Counted from the stretch's first letter, positions 1 to 8,333 are shown. The stretch: DNA of 14,948 nucleotides from Spartobacteria bacterium (GCA_003445855.1 DMCG01000140.1:1-14948); one strand, 5' to 3'. The notes: generated from the sequence alone by a model not told the origin. Made by a program: numbers and translations.

Positions 1-15
1 CGACAACGTCGTCCC

Positions 16-918
16 CTACAGCGTGTACGTTGCGCAGGTCCAAAGTTCGCGGTCGAGCTGTTCTCTCGCGCGCGCGGTCAGAAGATCGACATCCACATTT
101 TGCCGCATCACGGCAAAAATTGTCGAACCCGAACCAGACATAAGCGCCGCGCCGACTTCCGGTTGTTTGAGCAACCACATTTTGAGTTGCGCGAGAAAAA
201 CAAATTTCTCGAAAACAGGACGCTCGAGATCGTTGAGAAACGTTTGGCCGGCGAATTCCTGAATTTCGTAAGAAACGCCGGGAATCTTTCTCGAATCCTG
301 CCGGCGCGAGTAGGCCCATTCAGAGGCAACTCCAAATTCCGGTTTCATGAGCAAGATCGACAATGGAGCCGGCGGGAGCCGAGCGACATCGACGGGTGAG
401 CCCGAGAGGGTTGACGAGCCGGGAGGCGAGGCAATCAATCGCTGCGGCAAGTTCACCGGAGTCACAATCTCGCCGCGCCCTTTGCACATTGCTGCCGATT
501 CGAAAATGAAAAACGGAACATCCGATCCGATTTCTTCGGCAATCTTCGCCAGCGCCTCGCGGGGCAATTTCGTTTCAAACATTCGATTGAGTGCCAGCAG
601 CGTCGCGGCCGCATCGCTGCTGCCGCCGCCTAAACCGGCGCCATGTGGAATTTTCTTTTTCAGCTCGATCGAGATCGCCGGTTTCAATTTCGTCGAGGCA
701 AAAAATGCATTCGCCGCGCGGACGACCAGATTGTCATCGCCTTGCGGCACAGATGGATCATCGCAGCGGAACTCAATCCCCTGTTGTTTCCTGTCGATCT
801 TTATCTCATCGCAAAGCGAAATCGGCGCGATGACTGTCTCGATTTCGTGAAACCCGTCGCCCCGCCGACGCAAAACCTTGAGCGAAAGATTGATCTTCGC
901 GGGCGCTGAAACTTGCAT
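16..918 (-). CDS. ispE: 4-diphosphocytidyl-2-C-methyl-D-erythritol kinase (IspE)
   Basis: This is the GHMP kinase that phosphorylates CDP-methylerythritol with ATP in the MEP route to isopentenyl diphosphate; it is cytosolic. Visible motifs are the N-terminal APAKINLSLKV, the ATP-binding PHGAGLGGGSSDAAA, GSDVPFF, and the C-terminal GSGSTIFAV. I chose the ATG at 918, which gives 300 aa starting MQVSAPAKIN. An upstream ATG at 975 would add 19 Ser-rich residues and overlap the divergent pyrF start. Between TPVNLPQR and PLSILLMKPEFGV there are about 24 extra residues rich in Ser, Pro and Gly that the family does not normally have there (see the repeat entry). All core motifs are otherwise intact, so the enzyme is probably active. 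It probably supplies precursors for the polyprenyl synthase nearby. Confidence 0.95.
   Translation of the reverse strand: MQVSAPAKINLSLKVLRRRGDGFHEIETVIAPISLCDEIKIDRKQQGIEFRCDDPSVPQGDDNLVVRAANAFFASTKLKPAISIELKKKIPHGAGLGGGSSDAAATLLALNRMFETKLPREALAKIAEEIGSDVPFFIFESAAMCKGRGEIVTPVNLPQRLIASPPGSSTLSGSPVDVARLPPAPLSILLMKPEFGVASEWAYSRRQDSRKIPGVSYEIQEFAGQTFLNDLERPVFEKFVFLAQLKMWLLKQPEVGAALMSGSGSTIFAVMRQNVDVDLLTARAREQLDRELWTCATYTL
367..438 (-). repeat. In-frame insertion of about 72 bp inside ispE, possible dispersed repeat
   Basis: This segment encodes roughly residues 161-184 of IspE (including SSTLSGSPVDVARLPP), a Ser/Gly/Pro-rich stretch between conserved parts of the fold. In E. coli IspE, as I recall it, the equivalent position is a short loop leading directly to the next strand. 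The DNA contains repeated GC-rich words (GCCGGCGGGAGCCGAG and the related GAGCCGGGAGGCGAG) and a GGGTGAGCCC hairpin. Its length is a multiple of three, so the frame is kept. It resembles the coding-region palindromic elements known in Rickettsia, but I cannot show other copies in this window. That it is a mobile repeat is inference. Confidence 0.45.
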
Positions 919-956
919 AGCTTGCAATTTGTCCGGCAAACTCGAAGAAGAACAGG

Positions 957-1661
957 ATGCGATCAATTGTTCCACGAGAAAAAATTATTGTCGCACTCGA
1001 TGTGCCGACCAAAGCAGCGGCGCTTGAGCTGGTCGCGCAACTCGGCAGCGAGATTTCGTTCTTCAAAATCGGGCTGCAACTTTACACCGCCGAAGGCCCG
1101 GAAATCGTCCGCGCCGTTCTTGCTGCCGGCGCGAAAGTTTTTCTCGATCTTAAATTGCACGACATCCCGAACACGGTGGCGAAGGCGGTTGAATCAGCGA
1201 GCCAGCTCGGCGTGCAAATGTTGACGATCCATTTAACCGGCGGCGCTGAAATGATTCGTGCGGCGATTGCTGGCCGGAAGAACAACATGTCGATCTTAGG
1301 CGTCACGGTGTTGACCAGCGCAAACGAGCAGACACTGCGCGAAACTGGCGTCTCCGATAAGATCGACAATCACGTTTTGCGGTTGGCGAAATTGGGCGTC
1401 ACAACCGGAATTGATGGCGTTGTCGCGAGTCCGCATGAAATCAAAATGCTGCGCGCGGAATTCGGCGACCAAATCAAAATCGTCGTTCCGGGAATTCGGC
1501 CGAGCTGGTCGGAGCCAGGCGATCAGAAGCGCGTGATGACGCCACGCGAAGCGCTGCATGCAGGCGCGGATTATCTGGTGATTGGGCGACCGATTGTCAC
1601 GCATCCACAGCCGCGCGAAGCGATCGCCAGGATCTTCGATGAACTGAGCGCCCTTTCCTGA
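957..1661 (+). CDS. pyrF: Orotidine 5'-phosphate decarboxylase
   Basis: It converts OMP to UMP, the last step of de novo pyrimidine synthesis. The 234-aa length fits the short bacterial group. The protein shows IIVALDVP at residues 10-17, the catalytic DLKLHDIPNT at 64-73 (D64, K66, D69), the phosphate-binding VPGIRP near residue 181 and IGRPI near 209. The purine-rich stretch GAAGAAGAACAGG just before the ATG can serve as ribosome binding site. It is divergent from ispE with only 38 nt between starts, so the promoters of the two genes must overlap each other or the opposing coding region. The next gene follows after 12 nt. Confidence 0.96.
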   Translation: MRSIVPREKIIVALDVPTKAAALELVAQLGSEISFFKIGLQLYTAEGPEIVRAVLAAGAKVFLDLKLHDIPNTVAKAVESASQLGVQMLTIHLTGGAEMIRAAIAGRKNNMSILGVTVLTSANEQTLRETGVSDKIDNHVLRLAKLGVTTGIDGVVASPHEIKMLRAEFGDQIKIVVPGIRPSWSEPGDQKRVMTPREALHAGADYLVIGRPIVTHPQPREAIARIFDELSALS

Positions 1662-1673
1662 GGCTGACTGCTC

Positions 1674-2447
1674 ATGACCGCGGACGTGAAGCTCGCGACC
1701 CCGAAACAGAAACACCTTGTGTTCACCTCGGCGGGAGACCAAGCGAACGTGATAAGTTGGCTCAACGGACCTCGCAATTTCGATTTGTGGATCACCTACT
1801 ACGGCGACCAGGAGGGGCGCTTCAGAGAAGTTGCCGATTTTTACAATTGCCGCACCGGCGGCAAATTTCCAAATCTCCACCATGTATATCAAACTTGGTT
1901 TGATATTCTGGATCATTACGAAGCGATAATGGTGATGGATGATGACATCGTTATCGATGCCGCGGCAATAAGCCGCTTGTTCGAGCTGCGCGAACGATAT
2001 GATTTGTGGTTATTGCAGCCGGCCTTCGATCCGCGAGGAAAGATCAGCCATCAGATTACGATAGCAAAGCCGAACCTGCTGTCGCGCTACGTCAATTTCG
2101 TCGAGGTGACCTGTCCGCTCTTCCAGAAAGACAAACTGGATCGTTTTATGAGCGTGTACGATCCGGCGCTCGTCGGTTGGGGAATCGATTGGTGGTTTTT
2201 GCAAACACTAGGCCCTGATCTGAAAGGAAAAGTGGCCATTATCGACGAGATCACCTGCATCAACCCGCACGATGCGGCTAAAGGCGGTCGGAGAGAAATC
2301 GATTCCCTCCAGTCGAAAAAGGAAAGAATCGCTCTTTGGGAGTCTATCAAGAGGCGTCATCATATTCAGTCCGAGTCCAAGGGAGCAATGGAGTATGGCT
2401 GTATTCCAAAAGACTCAGATCACGAACCGGTCAATCACACGATGTAG
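1674..2447 (+). CDS. DUF707-like protein, possible glycosyltransferase fold
   Basis: The product has 257 aa. The N-terminal half reads as a nucleotide-sugar-transferase-like domain: strand HLVFTSAGD, then FDLWITYYGD, and the acidic IMVMDDDIVID at residues 85-95, which resembles a metal-binding DxD motif. A later GWGIDWWF is also typical of DUF707-type proteins, as far as I recall. There is no signal peptide or membrane segment, so it is probably cytosolic. It starts 12 nt after pyrF and may share its transcript, but nothing links the functions. Substrate unknown. The family call rests on the overall pattern (FDLW...YYGD, DDD, GWG.DWW) and not on a search. Confidence 0.6.
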   Translation: MTADVKLATPKQKHLVFTSAGDQANVISWLNGPRNFDLWITYYGDQEGRFREVADFYNCRTGGKFPNLHHVYQTWFDILDHYEAIMVMDDDIVIDAAAISRLFELRERYDLWLLQPAFDPRGKISHQITIAKPNLLSRYVNFVEVTCPLFQKDKLDRFMSVYDPALVGWGIDWWFLQTLGPDLKGKVAIIDEITCINPHDAAKGGRREIDSLQSKKERIALWESIKRRHHIQSESKGAMEYGCIPKDSDHEPVNHTM

Positions 2448-2679
2448 CTGGCGGCCCTCCGATTATTTCTTCCTTTCAAATCGTCTCGGATTTTTTCGGC
2501 ATTCTCGAATGGATTCGTGAACTGACAGCGGTTAAGCATCGATTGTTTGATAAAAAATTACCATCGCTGCCGTTCGTCTTCCGGTTCAAAAGATCAAATA
2601 CTTCGCGATACGAAAATTTACGGAGCGTTGCAACAGTTTTCCGCTAAGCTGCACCCCAACTCGCCAGCTAAACACATTG
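2448..2679 (+). other. Intergenic stretch, no gene seen
   Basis: About 230 bp between the DUF707-like gene and the lipoate transferase gene. Short open stretches here lack starts with ribosome binding sites and do not look like proteins. The promoter for the downstream gene is probably here (A/T-rich around 2546-2565), but I cannot point to convincing -35/-10 boxes, and I see no terminator hairpin with a T run. Confidence 0.5.
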
Positions 2680-3345
2680 ATGAAACGCTTCGCGCGTCTC
2701 GATATTTATCACGATGTCGTGCCGCGATCGGCGGCAATGAACATGGCAATTGACGAAGCTTTGCTCGAGACGGCAAAGATTCCGTCGATGCGTTTTTATC
2801 GATGGAACTCCCTTGCTCTCTCGTTTGGATATTTTGGAAAATTCGCCGATGTCGCCAATTATGCGGCGCAGTGCGACTTGGTTCGCCGCTGGACGGGTGG
2901 CGGAATCGTTTTTCACGAAGATGATCTGACCTATTCTATTATCATTCCGACTTCAGTCGAATTTTTCTCAGCATCATCAAAGATGGTTTACGCTGCGATT
3001 CATTCCGCGCTTCGCGATGCGCTAATTACGCATGGGGAACAGGCGCAACTTGCAGAGGCCGCGCGGCAAAAAATTTCCGAAAGCTGCTTTGCGAACCCGG
3101 TCCATGCAGACGTGCTGGTGAATGGCCGGAAAGTTGCCGGTGGAGCGCAACGGCGTACGCGCGCCGGCTTGCTTCATCAGGGGAGCATCCAAAATGTCGA
3201 TCTTGGAAACGGTCTGGCCGAGCGATTTGCAAAAGAATTGTCCGATGACTGCAGCGAAAAATTGCTTGGTGAATCATTGATCGAACGCGCCCACGAACTT
3301 GCCGAGCAAAAATATAGCTCGGTGAGTTGGTTGCAGCGCCGTTGA
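2680..3345 (+). CDS. Lipoate-protein ligase / octanoyltransferase family protein (LplA/LipM-like)
   Basis: Member of the BPL/LplA/LipB superfamily, which attaches lipoate or octanoate to the lipoyl domains of 2-oxoacid dehydrogenases and GcvH. The 221-aa product has the lipoyl-binding RRWTGGGIVFHEDDLTYSI (residues 69-87) and DVLVNGRKVAGGAQRR (144-159) with the adenylate/acyl lysine K151. ESCF places a cysteine at 136, in the same region as the acyl-carrying cysteine of LipM (Cys150 in Bacillus), so an octanoyltransferase role is possible. The C-terminal accessory domain of E. coli LplA is absent. The start is the ATG at 2680, directly preceded by an in-frame TTG at 2677. Ligase versus transferase cannot be decided from sequence alone. 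Confidence 0.85.
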   Translation: MKRFARLDIYHDVVPRSAAMNMAIDEALLETAKIPSMRFYRWNSLALSFGYFGKFADVANYAAQCDLVRRWTGGGIVFHEDDLTYSIIIPTSVEFFSASSKMVYAAIHSALRDALITHGEQAQLAEAARQKISESCFANPVHADVLVNGRKVAGGAQRRTRAGLLHQGSIQNVDLGNGLAERFAKELSDDCSEKLLGESLIERAHELAEQKYSSVSWLQRR

Positions 3346-3462
3346 AACTGTTAGGTGGCTGGGTCACCCTCGTTTTCGGGGTTTCACAGAAATGCTCTAC
3401 CATTTTACGCAGGTTAGAGGTGTTGCTTTGACTTTTAGCGGCCCGGCCTTCATCCTGCGTTT

Positions 3463-4488
3463 GTGGAAGTCTTCGCACGCTCAGCCGCAGCACCCGTCAC
3501 CGGGCTCAGCCCGCTGGCTCGAGTGACCACGCTTGTGCAAACGCAACTCGACCTGGTCGAAGCGCGAATTATTGAGCAAGCGGCGGCTTTTGACCCGGCC
3601 ATTGAAGGTTATGTCACCTACGCGATCGGCGGACGGGGCAAACGTCTTCGACCACTGGTGGCGCTTCTCGCCGGCGGCGCGACCGGCCAGATCAATTCGG
3701 GTCATGTCGATCTTGCGGTGATCGTCGAATTGATCCACCTCGCGACGCTCGTGCACGACGACATCATGGATGAGGCTGAGCGCCGGCGTTCGCAACCAAC
3801 CGTGAACGCGCGCTGGGGAAATTCGCTGAGCGTGCTGCTGGGCGATTGCCTGTTTGCCCACGCGTTGAATCTGTCCACCAGCTTTGACAATTCGGAGATC
3901 AGTCGCGCGATTGCACGAACGGCAAGCGAGATTTGTTCCGGCGAAATGATCCAAACTCAGCGTCGCTTCGATCTCAAACTCAGCGTGGAAGATTATTTGC
4001 GCATCGTGAAAATGAAAACCGGATCGCTTTTCGCGGCGGCGGCCGAATTGGGAGCGACGATCAGCGAAGCGGATGCTGCGATAATAAAGATTCTGAAAGA
4101 TTTCGGAATGCGCGTGGGCACCGCTTATCAGATTTACGATGACTGTCTGGATATTGCGGGAAATGAAAGCGCAACCGGGAAAACGCTCGGAACCGATTTA
4201 CGCAAAGGCAAATTCACTCTGCCGATGCTGATTTTTTTGCGCTCCGCCTCTGAGTTCGAGCGCGAACGCTGCTCGAGTTTTATTCTCGACGGCCGTTGCG
4301 AAGAAGTAACCGAGATTCTGAAAAACCGCTCGGCCAATGGCGCACTGGATGAATCGATTGCCGCCGGCAGCGATCTCATCCGCGAAGCACAAACAAATAT
4401 TGAGTCGCTCCCATCGAACGCGCATCTCGAGGGGCTTTTCGCGCTCGGCGATGCTCTGCGCGAGATGTTCGAGCAATTGCGCACGTAG
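3463..4488 (+). CDS. Long-chain (E)-polyprenyl diphosphate synthase
   Basis: Class I prenyltransferase that elongates farnesyl diphosphate with IPP to make the quinone side chain (octaprenyl/heptaprenyl/solanesyl type). The 341-aa protein contains GGRGKRLRP (57-65), the first Asp-rich motif DDIMD (99-103) followed by EAERRRSQPTVN, KMKTGSLF (184-191), the second Asp-rich motif DDCLD (226-230), and KTLGTDLRKGKFTLPM. Small residues rather than bulky aromatics lie upstream of the first motif, which fits a long-chain product, but the length cannot be fixed. The start is a GTG without a strong Shine-Dalgarno; an internal start within the first 20 residues is possible. radC follows after 2 nt. It probably uses the IPP to which IspE contributes. 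Confidence 0.92.
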   Translation: MEVFARSAAAPVTGLSPLARVTTLVQTQLDLVEARIIEQAAAFDPAIEGYVTYAIGGRGKRLRPLVALLAGGATGQINSGHVDLAVIVELIHLATLVHDDIMDEAERRRSQPTVNARWGNSLSVLLGDCLFAHALNLSTSFDNSEISRAIARTASEICSGEMIQTQRRFDLKLSVEDYLRIVKMKTGSLFAAAAELGATISEADAAIIKILKDFGMRVGTAYQIYDDCLDIAGNESATGKTLGTDLRKGKFTLPMLIFLRSASEFERERCSSFILDGRCEEVTEILKNRSANGALDESIAAGSDLIREAQTNIESLPSNAHLEGLFALGDALREMFEQLRT

Positions 4489-4490
4489 CA

Positions 4491-5186
4491 ATGTCCCGGC
4501 TCAAGATTCGGGAGATGCCGCAGGCAGAGCGGCCGCGTGAAAAACTTGCCGCGCACGGCGCATCCGCCCTCACAAATCCCGAGCTGATCGCGATTCTTCT
4601 GCGCACGGGCGTCGTCGGGGCAAACGCGATAGAAGTTGCGCGCGAATTGCTCGAAACATACGGATCGCTGACAGGATTGAGCCGGTGCAACGTTGACGAA
4701 TTAGCAAAGATTCGCGGCGTTGGCTTCGCCAAAGCGGTTCAACTCGTCGCTGCATTCGGGCTTGGACAACGGCTGGCGCGAGAAACATTGTCCAAGCAAA
4801 AAATCGATTCACCCGAACTGGTGAATGAATTGATTGGCCGCGAAATGCGGATGCTGCGAAAGGAGTCCTTGCAGGTAATTTTGCTCGATACACGCTACCA
4901 TCTGATTCGAGTTGAAAAAGTTTCCACTGGCAGCGTGAATGAAAGTATCGCGCATCCCCGCGATGTGTTTCATCCCGCCGTGGTTTCGTCGGCCTACGCA
5001 GTGATCGTGGTGCATAATCATCCCTCCGGCGACGCGTCGCCCAGTCAAGCCGATCACAGCCTGACGCGGCGATTGGCGGAAGCGGCTGAGCTATTGCAGA
5101 TCAAATTGCTCGACCACATTATCATCGGCGCGCCCGCGAACGGAAACGCCGGCTATTTTAGTTTTAAAGAAGCGGGCGTGCTTTGA
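4491..5186 (+). CDS. radC: RadC/YsxA-family JAB (MPN+) domain protein
   Basis: 231 aa with the standard two-part layout: an N-terminal helix-hairpin-helix region (LAKIRGVGFAKAVQL, about residues 71-85) and a C-terminal JAMM metalloprotease-like domain. Metal ligands are visible in VVHNHPSGDASPSQAD (H175, H177, D188), with the upstream RKES glutamate at 125. The biological role of RadC is unsettled; early DNA-repair claims were withdrawn for E. coli and roles in recombination or competence have been proposed. The chromosomal setting, translationally packed between a polyprenyl synthase and lpxA, suggests the ancestral core copy rather than a mobile-element one. Its TGA overlaps the TTG of lpxA by 4 nt. 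Confidence 0.93.
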   Translation: MSRLKIREMPQAERPREKLAAHGASALTNPELIAILLRTGVVGANAIEVARELLETYGSLTGLSRCNVDELAKIRGVGFAKAVQLVAAFGLGQRLARETLSKQKIDSPELVNELIGREMRMLRKESLQVILLDTRYHLIRVEKVSTGSVNESIAHPRDVFHPAVVSSAYAVIVVHNHPSGDASPSQADHSLTRRLAEAAELLQIKLLDHIIIGAPANGNAGYFSFKEAGVL

Positions 5187-5986
5187 AAATTCATCCCACG
5201 GCGATTGTCGATCCAGCGGCGCACATCGGAACCGACGTCGAGCTGGGTCCGCATTCGATCATCGGCGCGAACGCTTCCATTGGCGAAAGATCGACGATTC
5301 AATCGCATGTCGTCATAGAAGGAGACGTTTCCATCGGCACCGGCAATTTCATTGGACATGGCGTGATTATCGGCGCGCCGCCGCAGGATCTTTCATTCTC
5401 GCCCGAGCGGAAAACGAAGATCGAGATCGGAAACGAGAACGTGATTCGCGAGTACTGCACCATTCATCGCGGCAGCGCGGAAGGGAGCATCACAAAAATC
5501 GGCGACAACAATTTTCTCATGGTTGGCGTTCATGTTGGTCACAACTGCGAGATCAGTAACAACGTGATCATTGCCAACAATTGTTTACTGGCCGGACACG
5601 TGCTCGTGGACGATCAGGCATTTCTCGGTGGAGGATCGACATTTCATCAGAACATGCACGTGGGGCGGCTCGTGATGGTTCAGGGGAGTTCCGCATTTGG
5701 AAAAGATCTGCCGCCGTTCACGATCGCGGCAGAACGCAATTCCATTTTCGGAATTAACGTCGTCGGTTTGAAGCGTGCAGGATTCAGCGCGAAGGACCAG
5801 GAGGAAATCAAAGATGCGTTCAAGCTGCTTTACGCGAGCGGACTGAACATTTCACAAGCGCTGGAGAAAGCCGCGACAATAAATTTCGGTGCGCCCGCGC
5901 GCGAATTTTTCGAATTTGTCACGAACGCAAAGAAGCGCGGGATTTGCCCTTACAAGCGCGGCGCGAGCGACGAGATGTCGATCTAA
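5183..5986 (+). CDS. lpxA: UDP-N-acetylglucosamine acyltransferase (LpxA)
   Basis: It catalyses the first step of lipid A synthesis, transferring a 3-hydroxyacyl chain from ACP to UDP-GlcNAc in the cytosol. The 267 aa begin with left-handed beta-helix hexapeptide repeats (IHPTAIVDPAAHIGTDVELGP onward). The catalytic region VGVHVGHNC carries H117 and H120, equivalent to E. coli His122/His125, and H139 and H155 match further active-site histidines. The C-terminal helical part contains GLKRAGFSAKDQEEIKDAFKLLY, as in the family. The start is a TTG sharing TTGA with the radC stop, so translation is probably coupled. Other Raetz-pathway genes are not in the window. This is the best evidence that the organism is a diderm with LPS. 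Confidence 0.95.
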   Translation: MKIHPTAIVDPAAHIGTDVELGPHSIIGANASIGERSTIQSHVVIEGDVSIGTGNFIGHGVIIGAPPQDLSFSPERKTKIEIGNENVIREYCTIHRGSAEGSITKIGDNNFLMVGVHVGHNCEISNNVIIANNCLLAGHVLVDDQAFLGGGSTFHQNMHVGRLVMVQGSSAFGKDLPPFTIAAERNSIFGINVVGLKRAGFSAKDQEEIKDAFKLLYASGLNISQALEKAATINFGAPAREFFEFVTNAKKRGICPYKRGASDEMSI

Positions 5987-6038
5987 ATTCCGCGCATCGT
6001 AAGCCGCTTATGATGCATACCTGGAGCTAGGCGACGCG

Positions 6039-6098
6039 TTGTAGGGCGGGCGCTCCGCCTGCCAATCCTATTCGGCAACCGATGCGGTTGCCCTACAA
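6039..6098. repeat. Paired-hairpin palindromic repeat (REP/BIME-like) between convergent genes
   Basis: The outer arms TTGTAGGGC (6039-6047) and GCCCTACAA (6090-6098) are perfect reverse complements. Inside are two independent hairpins: GGCGG/CCGCC (6045-6049 and 6055-6059) and GGCAACC/GGTTGCC (6074-6080 and 6086-6092, 5-nt loop). It fills most of the 112-bp gap between the 3' ends of lpxA and the PgeF-like gene. It may act as a bidirectional terminator or transcript stabiliser, or be a small non-autonomous element; which one is not visible from one copy. Confidence 0.7.
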
Positions 6099-6950
6099 TC
6101 ATTTCGGTTCGAGGCCGAGCAACGCGAGCATGCGGCCAGTGCGGCCTTTTTCGGCGCGGTAGGAATAGTAAAGATCGACATGGCACGCGGTGCAGATGCC
6201 GCTGTCATGGATTTTCTGCACGCCTTGCGCGCGACATTGCTCGACGATTTTCGCGGCGAAATCGATTTCGTAATGCGGCGGACGAATGCAGGGGCTCAAT
6301 TGCACGATCAGGTCGGGCGGTCGCGATCCGAAGCGTGCGATCATTTGCGTGATCGCATTCGTGACGACACCTAGCTCGGTCCCTTTGCGGCCGGAATGGA
6401 CGAGACCGATGGCCGGGGTTTTTGGATCGACAATATAAACCGCGCAACAATCGGCGACATGGATGCCGAGCAGAATTTTCCTCTGATTCGTGATGATTCC
6501 GTCGCAACCGGCGAACTGTTTGCCCGATTCAACTGGTCGATCGACAATCGCAATTTTGTTTCCGTGAACTTGTTCCGCGGTAAGCAGCGGCCAACTTTCA
6601 ACACCAATTATGCGTCGAATGTTTCGATGTGCAGCTTCGAGTCGCCGCAATGCTTCGGCTTTATCGTGCGACACATCGATGCCCGCGATCCGCCTGATAA
6701 AAGCGTGCCGGCAAACGCCGCTCGATTCAAGCGCTGCAAATTGCTCGATCGCAGATTGCTCTCGAGGCGCGGTATCGGCCGAGATGCGAAGCGAAGCCGG
6801 GCTATTTCGATGAGTTTTCGCGGCGCTTTCTAGTGGCGGTGGTGCCGCTGCCCGTGTCGTAGATTCTCGATCGAGTCCCGCGGGGAGCGATGCCGTCGAA
6901 CGATTCGGTGTAAGTGCTTTGCGTCCCGGTGACGCGATCGAATTCAGCAA
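6099..6950 (-). CDS. pgeF: PgeF/YfiH-family protein (polyphenol oxidase / peptidoglycan editing factor)
   Basis: The multicopper-polyphenol-oxidase-like domain, known variously as laccase-like, purine nucleoside-active and peptidoglycan-editing. Metal-site motifs are visible: HVADCCAVYIVDP, GLVHSGRKGTE (the usual form is HAGWRGT), LSPCIRPPHYEID, and a C-terminal YYSYRAEKGRTGRMLALLGL. The start is unclear. The conserved domain begins around EQFAALESSGVCRHAF (about 6755), where I find no ATG, GTG or TTG. The only convenient start in the frame is the TTG at 6950, inside the preceding TolC-like gene, giving 283 aa with an unusual 60-65 residue low-complexity lead overlapping that gene by 149 nt. 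An unusual start codon or coupled initiation near 6770 is the alternative. It is last in the minus-strand unit. Confidence 0.83.
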   Translation of the reverse strand: MLNSIASPGRKALTPNRSTASLPAGLDRESTTRAAAPPPLESAAKTHRNSPASLRISADTAPREQSAIEQFAALESSGVCRHAFIRRIAGIDVSHDKAEALRRLEAAHRNIRRIIGVESWPLLTAEQVHGNKIAIVDRPVESGKQFAGCDGIITNQRKILLGIHVADCCAVYIVDPKTPAIGLVHSGRKGTELGVVTNAITQMIARFGSRPPDLIVQLSPCIRPPHYEIDFAAKIVEQCRAQGVQKIHDSGICTACHVDLYYSYRAEKGRTGRMLALLGLEPK

Positions 6951-8298
6951 GCGCGGAATTATAACCGAAGAGCGCCTGCAACCGGGTCGACTGCGCGGTG
7001 GTCAACTGCACTTGCGAGTTAAGCACGTCCAACTGCGTTCCGGCGCCGGCATCGAGACGCGCTTTGGCCAGGCGTTCGGCTTCCTGCGCCTGCTCAACGG
7101 TTTTTTCCGTGCTTTGGATCAGTTCGCGGTTCTGCTGTAAATTTGAATAGGCCTGCTGCACTTCGAGCTCGACCTGCCGGACATCGTCGTCATAAGTGAT
7201 TTTCGCTTCCGAAAGCAAAGCGCGCTGTTGCTTAACGCGGCCGTAAGTTTCGCCGCTATCCCAAACCGCCCAGTTGCCGGTTAATCCGAACACAAAGCCT
7301 TTTGAGGTATCGTTCCAACTGGTGCTCAAAGGCGAACTGAATATTTCGTAACCACCGCTGGAGGTGAAGTTGGGCAAAAAGCCACCCAGCGCCACGTGCA
7401 CTTGTTCGATTGCGTTCAAGACGTTCGCGCGCGCCTGTTTCAAAAACGGGCGGCGTTCTTTCCCCAATTCAATGGCCTGAGTCAAGGGGATGTTTCGCGG
7501 CACGAAAGTCAGTTCTCCCATTACTTCGAGTGGCGCGCCTTCTCCACGCAACGGATCGAAATCGAGGCCGAGCGTTTTGGACAGTTGCAGTTCCGAAATC
7601 CGATAGTTGTTGCGCGCAGAAATGAGATTGGGGAGTTGATTGGAAAGAGCGACCTGAGCTTGCAGGACGTTGAAACGCGGGACTGTTCCAGCTTCGAAAC
7701 GGTTCTGCTGGTCTTTCAACTGACTTTCCAGCAGGCCCACGGATTCCTCCTGCACTGTAATCAGCGCGCGATTGAGAATCACTTGGTAAAACTGAGTTTT
7801 CACGGTGGCGATCACTTGATCGACAGTGTTTCGAAATGCGAAATAAGCGCTGTCTCGCTGGAAAAAAGTGCCGCGAATCGAGCGAAAAGTGCTGTAGTTG
7901 AAAACCAACTGTGCCCCGGTGATGCGGATCGCATAAGCAGTGTCCGTCCTGCTGGTTCCAGTGCCGGTGAGATCTCCGCCAGTTGAACCAGTTCCTCCGG
8001 TCGCGCTGCTGAACGAGCTTCCACGGAGGTTTGGATCGGTCCATGCTAAATCCGCTCTCGGACTGACGTGAGGCAACGCCTGTGCGCCGATCTCCAAGAC
8101 CACGCCTTTGGTGCGTTCGATCTCCTGTTTCGTCCGAAGAATATCAGGGTTTTGCTGAAGCGCGGTAATGATCGCCTGATCGAGTGTAAATCGACGAGCA
8201 TTTCGCAGGTTGGCGCTCGCTTGCTCCGAGCCCGCTAGTGCGAGCGACCCTCGGACAAGCATTCCGGTCGCAGTTACGAGAACAAGAAATTTTCGCAT
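6802..8298 (-). CDS. TolC-like outer-membrane efflux protein
   Basis: 498 aa. It starts with a signal peptide (MRKFLVLVTATGMLVRGSLALA, cleavage probably near ALA-G). It then has the two repeated OEP halves with long coiled-coil helices: FTLDQAIITALQQNPDI early, and the second half from about residue 270 with QLDVLNSQVQLTTAQSTRLQALFGYNSALAEFDRVTG near the end. A Gly/Thr-rich loop (TGGTGSTGGDLTGTGTS, about residues 110-126) is likely surface exposed. It would form the trimeric outer-membrane channel of a tripartite exporter, but no periplasmic adaptor or inner-membrane pump lies nearby. The MarR gene 64 nt upstream on the same strand suggests that expression is tied to a chemical signal. Confidence 0.9.
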   Translation of the reverse strand: MRKFLVLVTATGMLVRGSLALAGSEQASANLRNARRFTLDQAIITALQQNPDILRTKQEIERTKGVVLEIGAQALPHVSPRADLAWTDPNLRGSSFSSATGGTGSTGGDLTGTGTSRTDTAYAIRITGAQLVFNYSTFRSIRGTFFQRDSAYFAFRNTVDQVIATVKTQFYQVILNRALITVQEESVGLLESQLKDQQNRFEAGTVPRFNVLQAQVALSNQLPNLISARNNYRISELQLSKTLGLDFDPLRGEGAPLEVMGELTFVPRNIPLTQAIELGKERRPFLKQARANVLNAIEQVHVALGGFLPNFTSSGGYEIFSSPLSTSWNDTSKGFVFGLTGNWAVWDSGETYGRVKQQRALLSEAKITYDDDVRQVELEVQQAYSNLQQNRELIQSTEKTVEQAQEAERLAKARLDAGAGTQLDVLNSQVQLTTAQSTRLQALFGYNSALAEFDRVTGTQSTYTESFDGIAPRGTRSRIYDTGSGTTATRKRRENSSK

Positions 8299-8333
8299 GA
8301 AAAAAGACCCCGAGATATTAGATGCGTGGCGTT

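Noticed and set aside
919..975. Longer IspE start at 975
   Set aside because: It adds a Ser-rich, non-conserved lead and overlaps the divergent pyrF start; the ATG at 918 gives the standard N-terminus.
2336..2647. Open frame of about 100 codons over the end of the DUF707-like gene and the following gap
   Set aside because: No ribosome binding site; it starts deep inside the neighbouring gene, and the composition looks like a shadow.
3346..3462. TTGACT near 3428 as a promoter for the polyprenyl synthase gene
   Set aside because: No acceptable -10 box at 16-18 nt spacing.
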